This document shows positions 21,854 through 33,173 of a DNA stretch of 64,000 nucleotides, piece by piece. The DNA is taken from positions 151,474 to 215,473 of the forward strand of contig JAKSZP010010595.1 in the NCBI GenBank assembly GCA_022478985.1, given 5' to 3'. Position numbers and translations under genes: made by a program. How positions within the stretch are numbered: position 1 is the first letter of the stretch; every line of letters starts with the position of its first letter. The notes below the pieces were generated by a model. It worked only from the letters and a program-made list of their open reading frames with translations, did not search any database and had not been told where the DNA came from. This stretch comes from Massospora cicadina. Its lineage: Eukaryota; Entomophthoromycota; Entomophthoromycetes; Entomophthorales; Entomophthoraceae.

Positions 21854-23148
21854 TGTTAAGTTTGAGGATCTACTCGCTTTTTGATTGAATTCCTGCTTTG
21901 ATAGTTGAAAGAATTTTAACCAATTTAAACTCAATTTTAGCCAAGTGTATTACGGTACTTCTTAATTGTGAAGAAGCTCACAATGTCTAAACAACAATAT
22001 GTGACTCTTCTGGTCTCTTCTGTGTAATTTCTATCTATAATCGAAATCTCTTGATGCAGGTTACAATAACAAGCTCCCCTTAACGCTTGTCTACACTACT
22101 AATATGACGATAGAACTAAACGAAGACTTGACAGTATAAAGTGATACAGGTTGATTTAAATTAGTATAAGATGTTGTTTTATTAGTAGGCCAGGCGCCTG
22201 TATTTTATACCTCTAGGGCAACTCATGGCCATACTCATCTATTAGATGAGTTCATTACAACAATGCCAATCCTCTACAGATTATAGAAGTGGTTATTATA
22301 GTACCCCAAGTTAATTCAACCCTTGAATAAACTTAGTACAATCCTTTCAGCCCAATTGAGATTCTCTACCCTCATAATTGGGAGGATTTTTATGCATAAT
22401 ATTAGCACCTCAGCGGTGTATATTTGCTTTAGTATTACCCTGATATTGTTTCATCATATAGCTGACAAAATACAGTAAAAGTGGAAAGGACAATATAGAA
22501 TTAATATTATGACGCATTACTAATTAGGACGTTGGCAGGCCTCTTTTTAACACTAGGTAAACCTAATCAGGCTGTCCATGTGCATGTGCTATCATGCCAA
22601 ATACGATGATCAACACACAAAAAATGCATTATATATTGATCTAAATTTCAATAATTTGTAATTGAAATTAAGTTTATTCCATAGAACCCACTTGCTTTTC
22701 CCAAGTGGATCCCATCATTGATTATAATATGATTACATCATAGCTATTAATATTATATTTGAAATGTTCAGGTGCTATTAAGGCGGTTTAAGATCAATTT
22801 AATTAACAGTTTATGCAGTAAAATGGAAAGGGTCAAAGGATCTATCAATGGGAGAAATCTATTAGCATCAATGGTTATTCTTGAAGGGCTTATTTTTGAG
22901 TCAACCATCAAAATTTAATAGAGCTTATTGATGTATATGCTAGGGATCCTGCACTAATTTACAACACAAAAATACAAAAGTAAATATAGCGTAGCTGCTT
23001 CCTCATTAAGTCAGGCAAAAGGAGTGACCCAAGGCCAAGTGATATGCGATGCTATACACGAATATGGCGTAATTCAAAAATAGGTTCCAATTGGACACTT
23101 TGCCTGTGACTAATTAATGTAGATCCCACCAATATGAGTACCATTTAC
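21854..23148 (-). repeat. G3 5' LTR start and unresolved spacer; no gene
   Basis: TGTTAAG begins two bases after the G3 primer site, the expected LTR edge. The other edge is not certain: candidates are near 22084 and 22807 (TTAACA). The rest to 23148 is AT-rich, without readable coding sequence. G4 integrase begins abruptly at 23149. Confidence 0.35.
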
Positions 23149-23520
23149 TCAATCAACTGTGCCATTGGTCTCAAAGTGATAAAGCGAAGATAAATTTTTT
23201 ATACACATTAAATATATAAGTTTTTCAATCATTTGGGATGCGTAATTAGTTCCATTGTGCATCAGTATGAACTGGGGGTATAAATGCTGATAAACAATAT
23301 TTAAGATAAACTTGGCTGTAGTCGTGTCTCCTGATTCTCTGACCACTTTTGCCTCCACCCACTTGGCTAGGTGATTAATAGCTACAATTATAAACTTAAA
23401 CTGACCAGAAGTATTGCCCAAAGGGCCAATAACGTCAATAGAGAAAGTATACCATGCAAAATTAGGTTTTACTAATTGATAGAATTGATCTTTCAATAAA
23501 GCACTTCAGCTTGAATTTCA
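23149..23520 (-). pseudogene. G4 integrase catalytic core, truncated
   Basis: An open frame of 115 aa on the minus strand: [54 protein letters not shown], then [10 protein letters not shown]. This is the Ty3 integrase DDE core. First Asp is in SIDVI; the usual second Asp (SDNGT) reads MHNGT; the end Glu of NGTVE reads Asp. The C-terminal domain is missing, so the element is cut at about 23149. It is not catalytically competent. Confidence 0.8.
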
Positions 23521-23849
23521 AGGCAGCAGATGAGAGTCTCATGAATATTGAACAACATAGAACTCTAATAATACTGAGAACATAGTTTTCCAGCATCTTA
23601 CTTAAATTGACATTGTACCATCACTTTATGGGCCATAATAATCAAGAAATTCCAATTGGTGGGTCAGGGAAGCATAACGGATTAAACATTGATAATTGTA
23701 TAATGTTTTTAATCAATAATAAAAGTGTTCTATCTCATATTTTCCAATTTGCGTTGTACCTCTCCATGCTCATTATAATATTGTTGAGTTACCATTTCAT
23801 TAATTATTCATCAGTTTATCACCCAGTAAGGCTATAGTAGAAACCAGGG

Positions 23850-24240
23850 TGAATCTGTCCGCGTTTTGATGTATAGTGTTAAAGAGTTTTTAATTTTGAA
23901 GTCGTACGCTTGTAATTCTAATGCCCAGCAGACCAATCGTCCCTCCGGATTTTTAGGCTCTGCAACCAGTACCAAGAGGCTTTATCCATCACCACAGTAG
24001 AGTGTACACCATGAATGCAAACTTGAAACTGTTTACAAGCATAAAAGCTGGCTTGAGACTCTTTTATGGTGAGAGTGAAATTTCACTACACCAAACGTCT
24101 GACTAAAGTAAGCCACATGATAGTCTACTCCATCAGAAATAAGTTGGGGTAACACTGCGCCTACAGCGTTGATTGAGGCGTCAATATAAATGATAAACGG
24201 TTTCTTAAAGTTTAATACATCAGTTTAGGCACTTAACGAG
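23850..24240 (-). pseudogene. G4 RNase H
   Basis: Minus-strand translation reads NFKKPFIIYIDASINAVGAVL, then VDYHVAYFSQTF, and after a frameshift NPEGRLVCWALELQAYDF, the full RNase H signature. It lies between RT and integrase as in Ty3 elements. At least one frameshift and a stop occur near 24040-24010. Confidence 0.75.
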
Positions 24241-24494
24241 GCATAGCTATAATTAATTGAAGCCCAGTTAGAAACACCCCAAGCATTAAAAGTGCCTCAG
24301 TCTTAAGAAGGTGGAATAATGGCTCACCTATTTTACTATAATTCTTCACATACTTAAATTAGTAGCCAGCCATTTCCAGATATACCTGAAATTGCTTGAA
24401 ACTAGGCTGTGACATTTTTTCAAAAGCCTCAACCTTAGTGGGCTGAAGCTTTAAGCATTATTTGTCAATGAAATACTCAAATAATCAAGCTTCT
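24241..24494 (-). pseudogene. G4 RT C-terminal part, left of G5
   Basis: The minus strand reads LDYLSISL, then after a one-base shift LKLQPTKVEAFEKMSQPSFK and FQVYLEMAGY, the RT thumb/connection. The segment that should precede it (KCIGFFEQ) is at 31391-31420, on the other side of G5. The RT gene was therefore cut by G5 at this point. Confidence 0.75.
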
Positions 24495-24954
24495 TGTCAG
24501 GCTCATGGGTTAATACCATGGATCCTTTTTGTTGTTTGAGGGCAAGATGACCCAAAGTAAAAGAGTGCTGGTTACTTACCTGGGTTGCTTCTCTTGGTTG
24601 AGAAGTGTTGTTAGACCAGATATCAAGTCTGGTCTAGTAATTCCAAATAAATAAATTTTCACTTAAAATTATGAAAAGGGGAGGAAAAGCATAAGGTTTA
24701 TTTTTGTGATACCAACTATAAATGAGAAAGTGGGGAGGTGTTTCAGGTGAAAATCTAAGCCGCCCAATCCTAGATTAAGAAGAATTAACCAATAGGGGAT
24801 TCAAAAAAGCACACTTATCCCAACAGATCTTCTTGCGCTCATCTCATAGCTTAGGTTTTAACTCCAATAGAAGAATGAGCTTTTTTATCAGATCAGGATC
24901 AATTCCCATTATCCGATGCATCCAAATCAGCCATTCAGATGGGAATCCTGAAAA
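24495..24954 (-). repeat. G5 3' LTR (left copy)
   Basis: Begins TGTCAGGCTCATGGGTTAAT and matches the right copy throughout with substitutions and small indels. The end is blurred (CTGAAAACA where the right copy has CTGACA). It carries an 8-bp-arm inverted repeat, AGACCAGA/TCTGGTCT, near 24612-24635. Confidence 0.85.
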
Positions 24955-25183
24955 CACCCCCACTAGATCTTGGCGCAGGGGAGAAAACGGATGGATAAAG
25001 TGGCTATGCATGCGGTTTATGACTGTGCCCTGAAAAACCTACAATTGAGTGTTCATTGCCCTATCTATATATGACTTGATAAGGACCTGATCAGTTGAGC
25101 CCAGTTTGTGATAACAACCTCCAGGCCGGTGATAGAAGAATAGGAAAAGTTCATCTGGCTGGAAGGTGTGTAGGGGATCATGC

Positions 25184-26040
25184 TTATAAAAAATTGAGCA
25201 TTTTCTCTACTGGCTGTAACGGACAGGTTTTTTGCAGCCAGAGCCTTAAGTCATATGATTTCATTACAATACTTTGCATAGAGACTTCAGGTGCTTCTAA
25301 AGAAGCTTGGTCAAGTATCGCCTGAACTTTAAAAAGCAGATGGCCATTTCTGCCATACAAAGCTTGGAATGGCGACATCATAGTCCTTTTGATGGTAACT
25401 AATCCAAAAGGCCAGAATTGCACTAGGCTAATAAAAGGGCCAATGAAGGGGGTCAGTCAAAGTCATTTTCTGAAGGGTTGCCATTAGAGGGCATTTTACT
25501 CCGCTCTACCATTTCATTGGTTGCAGGATGGTAGTGGGTGGAGATTACCTGTGTGGTTGCCATCAAGTTGGCTAAATCTTTTACCAGTGTCAAGTGGAAA
25601 TTTTGTCCGTTATTGGAAAAGATGATGTTAGGGCACCCATGCTGGGTAATAATCCTATTATACAAAAAAAGGTGGCCTTTGGCAAAGCAGTGGGGAGTGA
25701 TATGGCTTTTATCCACTTAGTTAGATGATTCACAGCTATTAGGAATAAACTGATGTTCATTGGAGGCTCAAGGAAGAGGTTAACAACATCAATGCTAATA
25801 GTATGAAATGGTTCACAGGGTGGGACCACTGGATGTTGATAGCAGGGATTAGTCTGGCTAGGCTTTATATACCATACATGACTCCAATACAGCCTGGATA
25901 GAAGCAAGAATTCCCTCTCAATAACATTGAGTTTAAAGCCACTGGTAGGTTTTCCAAATCCCCCATGGCCAACTTGCCAATGTCCCTCTAATATGACATC
26001 AGTTTGAGCCTATAGCCTTACATAAGGCACCCAGTGTTTA
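25184..26040 (-). pseudogene. G5 integrase
   Basis: Core pieces on the minus strand: FHTISIDVVNLF, FLIAVNHLTKWIKA, GCPNIIFSNNGQNFH, HYHPATNEMVERS, followed by SPFQALYGRNGHLLF. The order and spacing are those of a Ty3 integrase. The second catalytic Asp is Asn (FSNNG, family SDNG). A frameshift lies near 25690. Confidence 0.78.
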
Positions 26041-26096
26041 AACACAAGTTTGCACAATTTGACCATTCTTGACTTGGAGATTTGCCGATCTTTTTG

Positions 26097-26640
26097 CTAA
26101 TTCCTTTTGGAGGGTCGAAGTTTATCCTTCAATAACTGTGGTTGGTTTAGAAGGTCATAGAGTCGATCCTCTTCAGGGTTAGTTATAAGTAAGGTGGGAA
26201 GCCAAGATAGGCAATCCACGTTTTGATGGATTGTCCCTGGTAGGTGGATAATGGAAAAGTCGTAACTTTTAAGTTTTAACGCCCATTGGGATAATCTCCC
26301 ATAGGGGTCCTTCATTTGCTGTGTCCAACATAAGGAATCATGATCTGTTCATATGGTAAATGCTTCCCATATAAATAAGATCTGAAATTCTCAATGGCCA
26401 GTAAGACCGCCAAGCATTTGCGTTCTTTAATGCTATAATTACGTTCAGCTTTAGATAAGATCTCGCTGTAGTAGCCAATGGGATGATCCACTAAGTTCGC
26501 ATCAGCTGATATAGTATGGCTCTGATGGCAATATCGCTAGCATCAGTAAAGAGGAGGAAGGGTTTATCAAAATTTGGATGAATATGTTCTGGAGAGTGGG
26601 AGAGAGAGGCGCATAGCAGGTTGAAGGCCTGCCGTCGCTC
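26097..26640 (-). pseudogene. G5 RNase H
   Basis: Minus-strand pieces: FDKPFLLFTDASDIAIRAIL at about 26570-26510, then DPYGRLSQWALKLKSYDFSI and HLPGTIHQNVDCLSWLP at 26290-26190. LADxLSR-like endings are typical of this family. A frameshift and stop lie near 26490. Confidence 0.78.
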
Positions 26641-27480
26641 TTCTTTCCACTGAAAGGGTATTTATTTCTTCAGTAGATACACCAGAGGCTTGGAGGTGTC
26701 TGCAAAATGGGGGATAAGTTGGTAATAATAGCCCACCATATCTATAAAAATTTGTACATCTCGTAGGGATTTAGGGGGAGTCATCTGATTAATACCAAAG
26801 ACCTTATCATCCTTTAGGGATATTCCGGCTTTACTGACCTTATGACACAAAAAGTCCATCTCACTCTGGAAGAAAGAGCATTTTGATGGCTTTAGTTTTA
26901 ACAATGATTGCCGTAACCTCTGAAAGACTTGCCTGAGGTGATCTAGATTTTTATTAAAGGCTTTTGAAAAATCGGTAATATCATCAAGATAAACTAGTAC
27001 GCAGGAGCATTTTAAATCGCTTAGTAGTCCATTCATAGCGCTTTGGAAGGTAACAGGGGTGTCACAAAACCCCTGAGGCATTTGAGTGGGCTCAAATAGT
27101 TCTTCACTGGTAATTGAGAGCACATTTTGCCCAATCTTCTGGTGAAAATATACTTGCCAGTGTCCACTGGCGAGATCCATATCTGAGAAATAATGAGACC
27201 CCAACATTAAGCGTAAAGAGTCATCTATATGTGACAGGGGGTAGCTATCTTTGTGAGTAATTGTTTAAAGGCTGCAATAATTTATAACAATCTGGTAGCT
27301 ACCATCCTTTTTCTGAATTAATAGGAGTGGGGAAGCCCATGGGCTTTTGGAAGACACACGTAACCAAGCCTCTAATGGTTGCTGTAACTCTAAGTCCATT
27401 TGAGCTTCCTCTACTTTAGATTTTCGATATGGTCAGGATATAAATGAAGGGTGATCTGCAGTTTCAATTTGATGAATTAC
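26641..27480 (-). pseudogene. G5 reverse transcriptase, catalytic core open
   Basis: An open frame of 181 aa (26662-27207 minus) holds YFSDMDLASGHWQVYF, MPQGFCDTPVTFQSAM, the active site VLVYLDDITDFS, LKPSKCSFF and VGYYYQLIPHF. Catalytic Asp residues are present in DMD and YLDD. Upstream the fingers region at 27.2-27.45 kb contains stops. It is the best preserved Ty3 RT in the window. Confidence 0.85.
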
Positions 27481-27499
27481 CCCAGACATTTTCCCATAG

Positions 27500-28420
27500 T
27501 CACTTGGTCCCAAGTAAAAATACCACCATACTCCTCAAGGAGGTCTTCAAAATCCTGGTATTCGTATGGGTAAGATTATCCCCAATTCTACTGTCAACAA
27601 AAGCTATGGTGGGTGGTGGATTAATCCTAAATCATGTAACGAGCCAAAACAATTTACATCGGCAATGTTCTTAATGGGACATAGTTTACATAAGCGTTAG
27701 GGGCATGTTGAGGGACCTATAGATTTAGAGGTTGTATTTAAGAATAGAATAGATATAGATTTTTTTATTAGGCAGGGTCCAAACTTCCCGGGAAAGTCAA
27801 CGCTTTATTTATGGAAGGGTTTGGGCATCCACTAAGCTCCAAAATATGATCAAGAGGGTAAGAATCTGATCCTGTATCTACAATAACTTATAAGCCCAAA
27901 GGTATTGTAATAGAACGAGGGGTATACAAAGAGATTCCATCTTTGGCATCCACAGCCTCTGGGGTACTTAATTTTCCCCTTAATACTTAAAACTCAATTT
28001 TACAAATTGAGGGTTGGGTATTTGAGGAAGCATGTCTGTATTTTAGTGGCATCTTTATTTTTTGACAGGGAGTTTGAATATTAATAGAATCTGATACCCT
28101 AGTAGGAATAGGTATTTTTCCTTGTGGTAGATGATGCAGTTAAACTCCTACATCAGTTAGACCCCAATAAGCAACTTGTAGTTATTAGAATTAGCACAAC
28201 AGTGGTGGCAGTAATTAATAACTTCCCAAAATGAAGGGGTAAAGCAGAATAGGCTCCTATCGGCTTAGTAGACTGACTAAATGCCATCCCACATTCAGCT
28301 TCGTGGATCAAGTTGGGAGCCATTTTTATATTTTACAAAGTCAGAAGGAAATAATGTTTTCTGGAGAACCAGTGTCAATTATTGCCAAAACTATAACCTT
28401 GTGGACTACTACTTTGAATC
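27500..28420 (-). pseudogene. G5 protease region
   Basis: At about 28345-28400 the minus strand reads VVVHKVIVLAIIDTGSPENI, the retropepsin active site with intact Asp-Thr-Gly. The rest down to RT shows many stops and only faint coding. The G1 protease has nearly the same motif. Confidence 0.6.
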
Positions 28421-28659
28421 AAACCACTGAGGAACCAAAATGGGAGTTAACAGCTAATAGGCTGCCACTAGGTTTTTCAGTAAAGCAAGAGGAGTGTTCT
28501 GCTATGGCCAAGATTGAGGTTGATAAATGCGTTTAAGAGGTTTATCTGCCAAGGTTTGGCTTTCTATAGAAGAGCTAATCACCAAAATTTGTTTAGGTAA
28601 CTGACCAACATAGAAGTAAGAAAGCTGAATGTTTTTATTTCGTTAATTAGACAGAGGGA

Positions 28660-30852
28660 CTTCAACTTTTGCCTGGGCAGATAACGCAAAACAGCTGGAA
28701 TTACTGGGGATACAGCTAGAACTAGAACAAGGGTCTTGAGGCACTTTTTTCCGTCAGCATAGGGAGCCTCTTGCCTTATAATGACTGCTCTTTTGCTGAC
28801 TTACATTGAAGGATGCGGCAATCAGCTACAGTGTGGTTGTTTATTCAGCACTGAGTGCAGTATAATCTAGCTTTAGGCGAATCAGAGGGTGTAACGGCTA
28901 ATACTTGGGGCCGGGGCTTATTGGTGTTAAAATGAAGTGGCCTGACTGGTTTATGTAGTTCAGCTGGGCTTTCAATATAGCCTCTTTATTATGTAGAAGG
29001 GACGTTAAATTAGAGTTCACCGCCTCATGATAAAATAAGATTTTAGGCATATGTTTAAATGCTGAAAATGCAGAAGTAATGGCATCACCTAACATAAGAC
29101 GATTCCCTGCAACCAGAGTTTGTGCCAAGAGGTAAAAATGGTGGGCGAATTTGCTGATAGTTTCTCCTCAATTAAGACTGATACCTGTAAAGGTTTGTTT
29201 TTGGTTGGTTAAGGTTTTTAGCTCCTGAATTCCCAAAGTAAGGCAGTCTTGGCCTCAATCAAATTATGGTAATGCATCAGATGGGGGACCATACTGTACT
29301 GAGCCATACAGCTAAGACAGTTAATCAAATGTTTGAGTCGTTGATGGTCAGTCATTTCCTCATACAGCTTTCATAGTAATATAAGAAAGAGAAAATACTT
29401 CCCTCTATAGTTACGTATTTATCTTTAAAAGAAGGTTTAAATGTACCACTTGGGGGTTGGAGGATGAACGACATGAACTGATATGGGGACAGCGCTTTCA
29501 CAAAATGATGAGGCGGTATCTTGGGAATATGCTTGATGTTGAAGCGCATCTAATTGTCTCCGCAGATCATTAAGATTGTCAATTGTTTGATCTACTTGTT
29601 CGTGAGTGTCTTTGAGAGCTGATTTTATGGCCTTGAGTTGGTTTGGTTGGCGTACTTCAATTTTTTAAAGAAGTATTAGTGGCTTGGAGGTCGAGTTGAT
29701 GTTTTGGTGTTGAGCACTTTTCTCCAATCCACATACCAAAGCAGGTAGGGTGGCCAAGGTCCTGAGGCGTTCATGATGAACAGGTAAGGAAACTTTGAGA
29801 GAGATGTGTAAGACCATCCCAAGTAAGTTGGGCTCCTTTGGTGACACGTCCTAATTTGACATCAAAATTTTTCATTTTTTGGATTAATGCCTGGAGGCGT
29901 TTGTCAAGGATTCTGAGGTCACCACTGGGTCCTAGAGGGCCTCTGAGCCCAGGGGGTCCCCTTCCTCCATATTGTCCACCATGATCAGGGGGTCCTCTTT
30001 CACTCCATGTCCAACATGACCAGGGGTCCTCACTCACCTTCACGTCCACCATAACTAGGAGGTCCACGATCACCAGGCCCTCCTTAAAACCTGGAGTTAT
30101 AGAAACTATTCTCGCCTTCCCTTAATTTGTAGATCATTTCATTCAAGGTCTAGAGGCATCATCAATAGAGGTGATAAAGTTACCAAACTTGGAGCATACT
30201 TTGTGGGTATAATTTTGACTTGATTATGGATTATAGCCTCTAGTTGACTAAATGAGTTGTGAGTTCCGTTTAAATGAAACTCATGATTTCTTGATCCAAA
30301 CGGGTGAGCACATATTTTATTTCATCAATAAACTGAATATTTTTCCATAATAGCGGTTCTATTTCATTACAAAACTGGGAGGCAGATTGAAAGAGTTGGA
30401 TGAGCTGTGAGTGTATGGTCTTCAATAGCTGCAAGTGACAGAGTAATTTATATTGATGGAACCCCACTACTTATAGTAAATGGTATAGTTTGAGATGGAA
30501 AAATTGATGCAGGTAGCGTTCCATAAGTCCAGCTCCAACTTGTTCTATATCAGGCAAAGAACTTTGGACTAAGTTCATTATAGGAGCTGGCATGGCAAGG
30601 GCTCTTCTTCTACTGGCTCAGCCCCAGGGACGAAGGCCCCAGATAAGAGAAGCTGGAGGACTTCAGCGAAGTTAGACAGTTGTAAGCTATATTGTTCAAT
30701 GGATGGAGCATGGAGGGTTCTTCTATATAATGGAAAAAGATAATATTACAGTTGGTCATGGCATCACTGACATTCATGTTGATTACCCAGTCACTGAGAT
30801 GGGTGGCTTCATGATCTGAGGAGTTTTCCAAAACAAATTCGTTACTATCCAT
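28660..30852 (-). pseudogene. G5 Gag with CCHC knuckle and Gly-Pro-rich segment
   Basis: The likely start is ATG 30852-30850 (MDSNEFVLENSSDHEA), 60-70 bases after the primer site. Helical pieces follow at 30.5-30.2 kb. A collagen-like Gly-Pro-rich stretch (RGPPGLRGPLGPSGDL, about 29.9 kb) leads into a coiled-coil-like ILDKRLQALIQKMKNFDVKL. The capsid core is at 29549-28898 (FKDKYVTIEGSIFSFLYYYE; AQTLVAGNRLMLGDAI). The knuckle at 28816-28862 is CX2CX4HX4C but has TGA inside. Several frameshifts are present. Confidence 0.68.
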
Positions 30853-30905
30853 TTTTACTTTTGTTGTTAATTTTTTAACTTTAACCGCAAACTCATGGTG
30901 CAACC

Positions 30906-30920
30906 TGGCGGGTGCACCAA
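30906..30920 (-). promoter_or_regulatory. G5 primer-binding site
   Basis: On the minus strand TGGTGCACCCGCCAGG follows the LTR end (..CTGACA) after AAAT. It shares TGGTGC with G1, G3 and G6 but then differs, suggesting a different primer tRNA. Confidence 0.6.
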
Positions 30921-30923
30921 TTT

Positions 30924-31385
30924 TGTCAGGATCACGGGTTAATACCATGGATCATTTTTGTTGTTTGAGGGCTAGATGGCTTGAAGTCTGAGGATGCTGG
31001 TTACTTACCTGGGTTGCTTCTCACGATCGTGGAGTCTTGTTTAATCCAGATAAAGATTCTGGTGTGGTACCATTAAATAAATACAATTTTCACTCTAAAT
31101 TGCGAAAAAGGGGAGAAAAAGAGTAAGGTTTATTTGCTTAATACCAACTATAAATGTGAAAGTGGGGGAGGTGTTTCAAGGGAAAGTATTAGCCGCCCAA
31201 GCCTAAATCTAAGAAATCTAACCAATAGGGGTTCAAAAAAGCAAAATTATCCCATTCAATCCACTTGTGCTCATCTCATAGCTTAGGTTTGAACCCTGAT
31301 AGAAGAATGAGCTTTTCAGTCAGTTTGGGATTGATTCCAATTATCTGAAGCATCCAAAATGGCCGTTCAGATGAGAATCCTGACA
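30924..31385 (-). repeat. G5 5' LTR (right copy)
   Basis: TGTCAG...CTGACA, 462 bp, with perfect 6-bp terminal inverted repeats. It matches 24495-24954. The sequence just outside at 31386 continues the G4 RT reading frame. Confidence 0.88.
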
Positions 31386-31390
31386 CTGCT

Positions 31391-31652
31391 CAAAAAAGCC
31401 AATACACTTGCAGGATTTGATTCTTATATAAGCCTTGGCCAACTTTTGGAAAACTTCCTCAAAGTGTTGCATATGCTTTGTAGACGTTATGGAAAGTACA
31501 TTCAGATTGTCCAAATATATTAATGTGCAGGAAGTTTTTAAATCCCCTAATAAGCTATCTATAACGCTCTGGTGTATCCTTGTGGCATTACACAGCCCTT
31601 GCGGCATCCTAGCGGGCTGGTAAGGACCCTGTGTGGTAATCATCACTCTCTT
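31391..31652 (-). pseudogene. G4 RT middle part, between G5 and LINE-3
   Basis: Minus-strand frame: KRVMITTQGPYQPARMPQGL, CNATRIHQSVIDSLLGDLK, then TLIYLDNLNVLS and YIRIKSCKCIGFFEQ. These are the central RT motifs; the catalytic YLDD reads YLDN. The upstream part is at 36926 and beyond, and the downstream part at 24494. Both junctions join in frame once the inserts and one target-duplication copy are ignored. Confidence 0.8.
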
Positions 31653-31753
31653 TTTAAAAACTTTTCTCTCTCGTTGCAAACACTTTTGCAACAAATTCAA
31701 TTCAAGTCTAGTTAAAGTTTAATAATATCATTTAGGAGATTAGTTAGCGCCAA

Positions 31754-33086
31754 ATGTCATGGAGCAGTTGGGTGAGTAAAGTAAAGGGCACATGTGTTGA
31801 CCAAACGTCAACCAAAATTTCATAAGCGCCCCAGCGAGTCCAGCAGAATAGATAAAATTAGTTATAAAAAACCGGCGGTAACTATTTTCTTAAAAATTTT
31901 GGCTTGCCAAGTGCGCTTCAACCAGTTCATCAATATGCCGCACTCCCAACCACTATCATCAGTGGAACATGGAATATGTGTTTTCCTGGATACTCAGCAA
32001 ATGGCGCTTTGGGAGATGTTTTTTGGAGATGTACACACACATTTCCTAAACGCGGTGTACATTGCACCCCACTCCATGCCATGCGGTTGGTTGGATCTTG
32101 GCTTCAAAAATAAGGAAGCGGCGGACAAAGCCTCAAAAGTGCGCATAGTAGTAGACCTCCCAGATGGTCAACGGGTTGTCAAAACGAAGCACACCTGATG
32201 GACTAAATTGAACCAAATTTTCATGACTTTTGACTTCCTACCCACAACAATCAAGTGCACTGTGCTCGAGCACCACCTGAAGGCTTGGCTCACCATATAC
32301 GGAGAAATACAATCCTTCAAAATGCAACACTTTACACTAATGCCAAACCTGTGCACAGGCAAAGCGATTGCTGTTCTCACCCCATCCTTTGGGATAGTGG
32401 AGGATTTAACCCAAATCTCACACACCGCTTTCATCACAATCAATGGGCAAAACACTCATCCATTCCAGGTCACCGTAGATAATGTGCCCCCCATCTTTAC
32501 GTTCTGTAGTGATTTTGGCCACAAGGCCCACACCTGCCCTATCAAGGAGGGCATTACTCATCAAGAAATTTTCTCAGATTCAATGGCCGGTGCAGATTCC
32601 CACTATGAACTGGCACTAGACACCAACGCAGCCTTCCCATGGGGAGCGCAAGGCTGTTACATTCTAGTAAAACCAGTGTTCCCACAAGAGCGGAAGAAGG
32701 CCAAGCAGGCCCACAGGGCGGCAGCCAATGAGGCGGCCAAGACTGCATCTGCAATCCTACCAGCCCTGCTCCAGGAGGACATTGAGACTTTCATGGTGGA
32801 AGCTGCCCGCAAATCCCTCAACCAATCAGATTGGGATGCCCAAGCCAGTTGGGCCACTCAAGCTGAAAACCTGATGGACAAATCATTTTCACCTGATCAA
32901 TGTGCCCAAGCATTGATTGGGACCGAGTCACTCACCAACAATCCTGCCAAAATTCTACCTCCAAGCGTGGTGCACTACAAATGCACACACCGCAAAAAAT
33001 ATTGTCCCACAGTGGGGAAAAGCAGAAGGCAAAAGCCAACTCGAACCCCACTGCTAAAGCTTCCCACACTGACACATACTTTATAG
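31754..33086 (+). pseudogene. LINE-3 ORF1, frameshifted
   Basis: The start ATG at 31754 gives MSWSSWVSKVKG. Frames then shift. The best piece is 32208-33086 (292 aa) with FDFLPTTIKC, LTIYGEIQSFKMQ and FTFCSDFGHKAHTCP. The knuckle has lost its first Cys (Phe). The Ala/Lys/Glu-rich C-terminus matches LINE-1. Confidence 0.78.
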
Positions 33087-33173
33087 CACTAAATACTCGC
33101 ACTGCAGTGCAGCGACGTGCTGAAAAAGAGAGGCTGAATAGCATGGGTGCCCTTCCCTCGCACCTAAGGTGCA

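Larger units (their letters stand above)
4388..22100 (-). mobile_element. G3, Ty3/gypsy element split by H1, LINE-1 and LINE-2
   Basis: Minus-strand order from right to left: 5' LTR (from 21854), primer site, Gag N-terminus (21.8-21.2 kb), LINE-2, Gag (15.9-15.6 kb), LINE-1, Gag with CCHC (10.2-9.0 kb), protease (8.6-8.5 kb), H1, protease tail and linker (6.5-5.7 kb), RT, then RNase H ending abruptly at 4388. Integrase and 3' LTR are missing. The right end is approximate because the LTR limit is unresolved. Without the three insertions about 5.5 kb of coding region remains. Confidence 0.7.
24495..31385 (-). mobile_element. G5, complete Ty3/gypsy element with both LTRs
   Basis: 6.9 kb with LTRs starting TGTCAG and ending near CTGACA (left about 24495-24954, right 30924-31385). 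Inside, on the minus strand, are primer site, gag, protease with intact DTG, RT with intact YLDD, RNase H and integrase. It is flanked by a 5-bp duplication with one mismatch (minus strand AGCAG and AGAAG). The two LTRs agree at roughly four of five positions by eye, so the insertion is old. Frames are broken in several places. Confidence 0.85.

Noticed and set aside
28846..28860. TGA read as Trp (alternative genetic code) in the G5 knuckle
   Set aside because: Elsewhere TGA, TAG and TAA all appear as disruptive changes against Trp, Gln or Arg codons in sister copies, and LINE-1 ORF1 ends at TGA. Decay explains it better.
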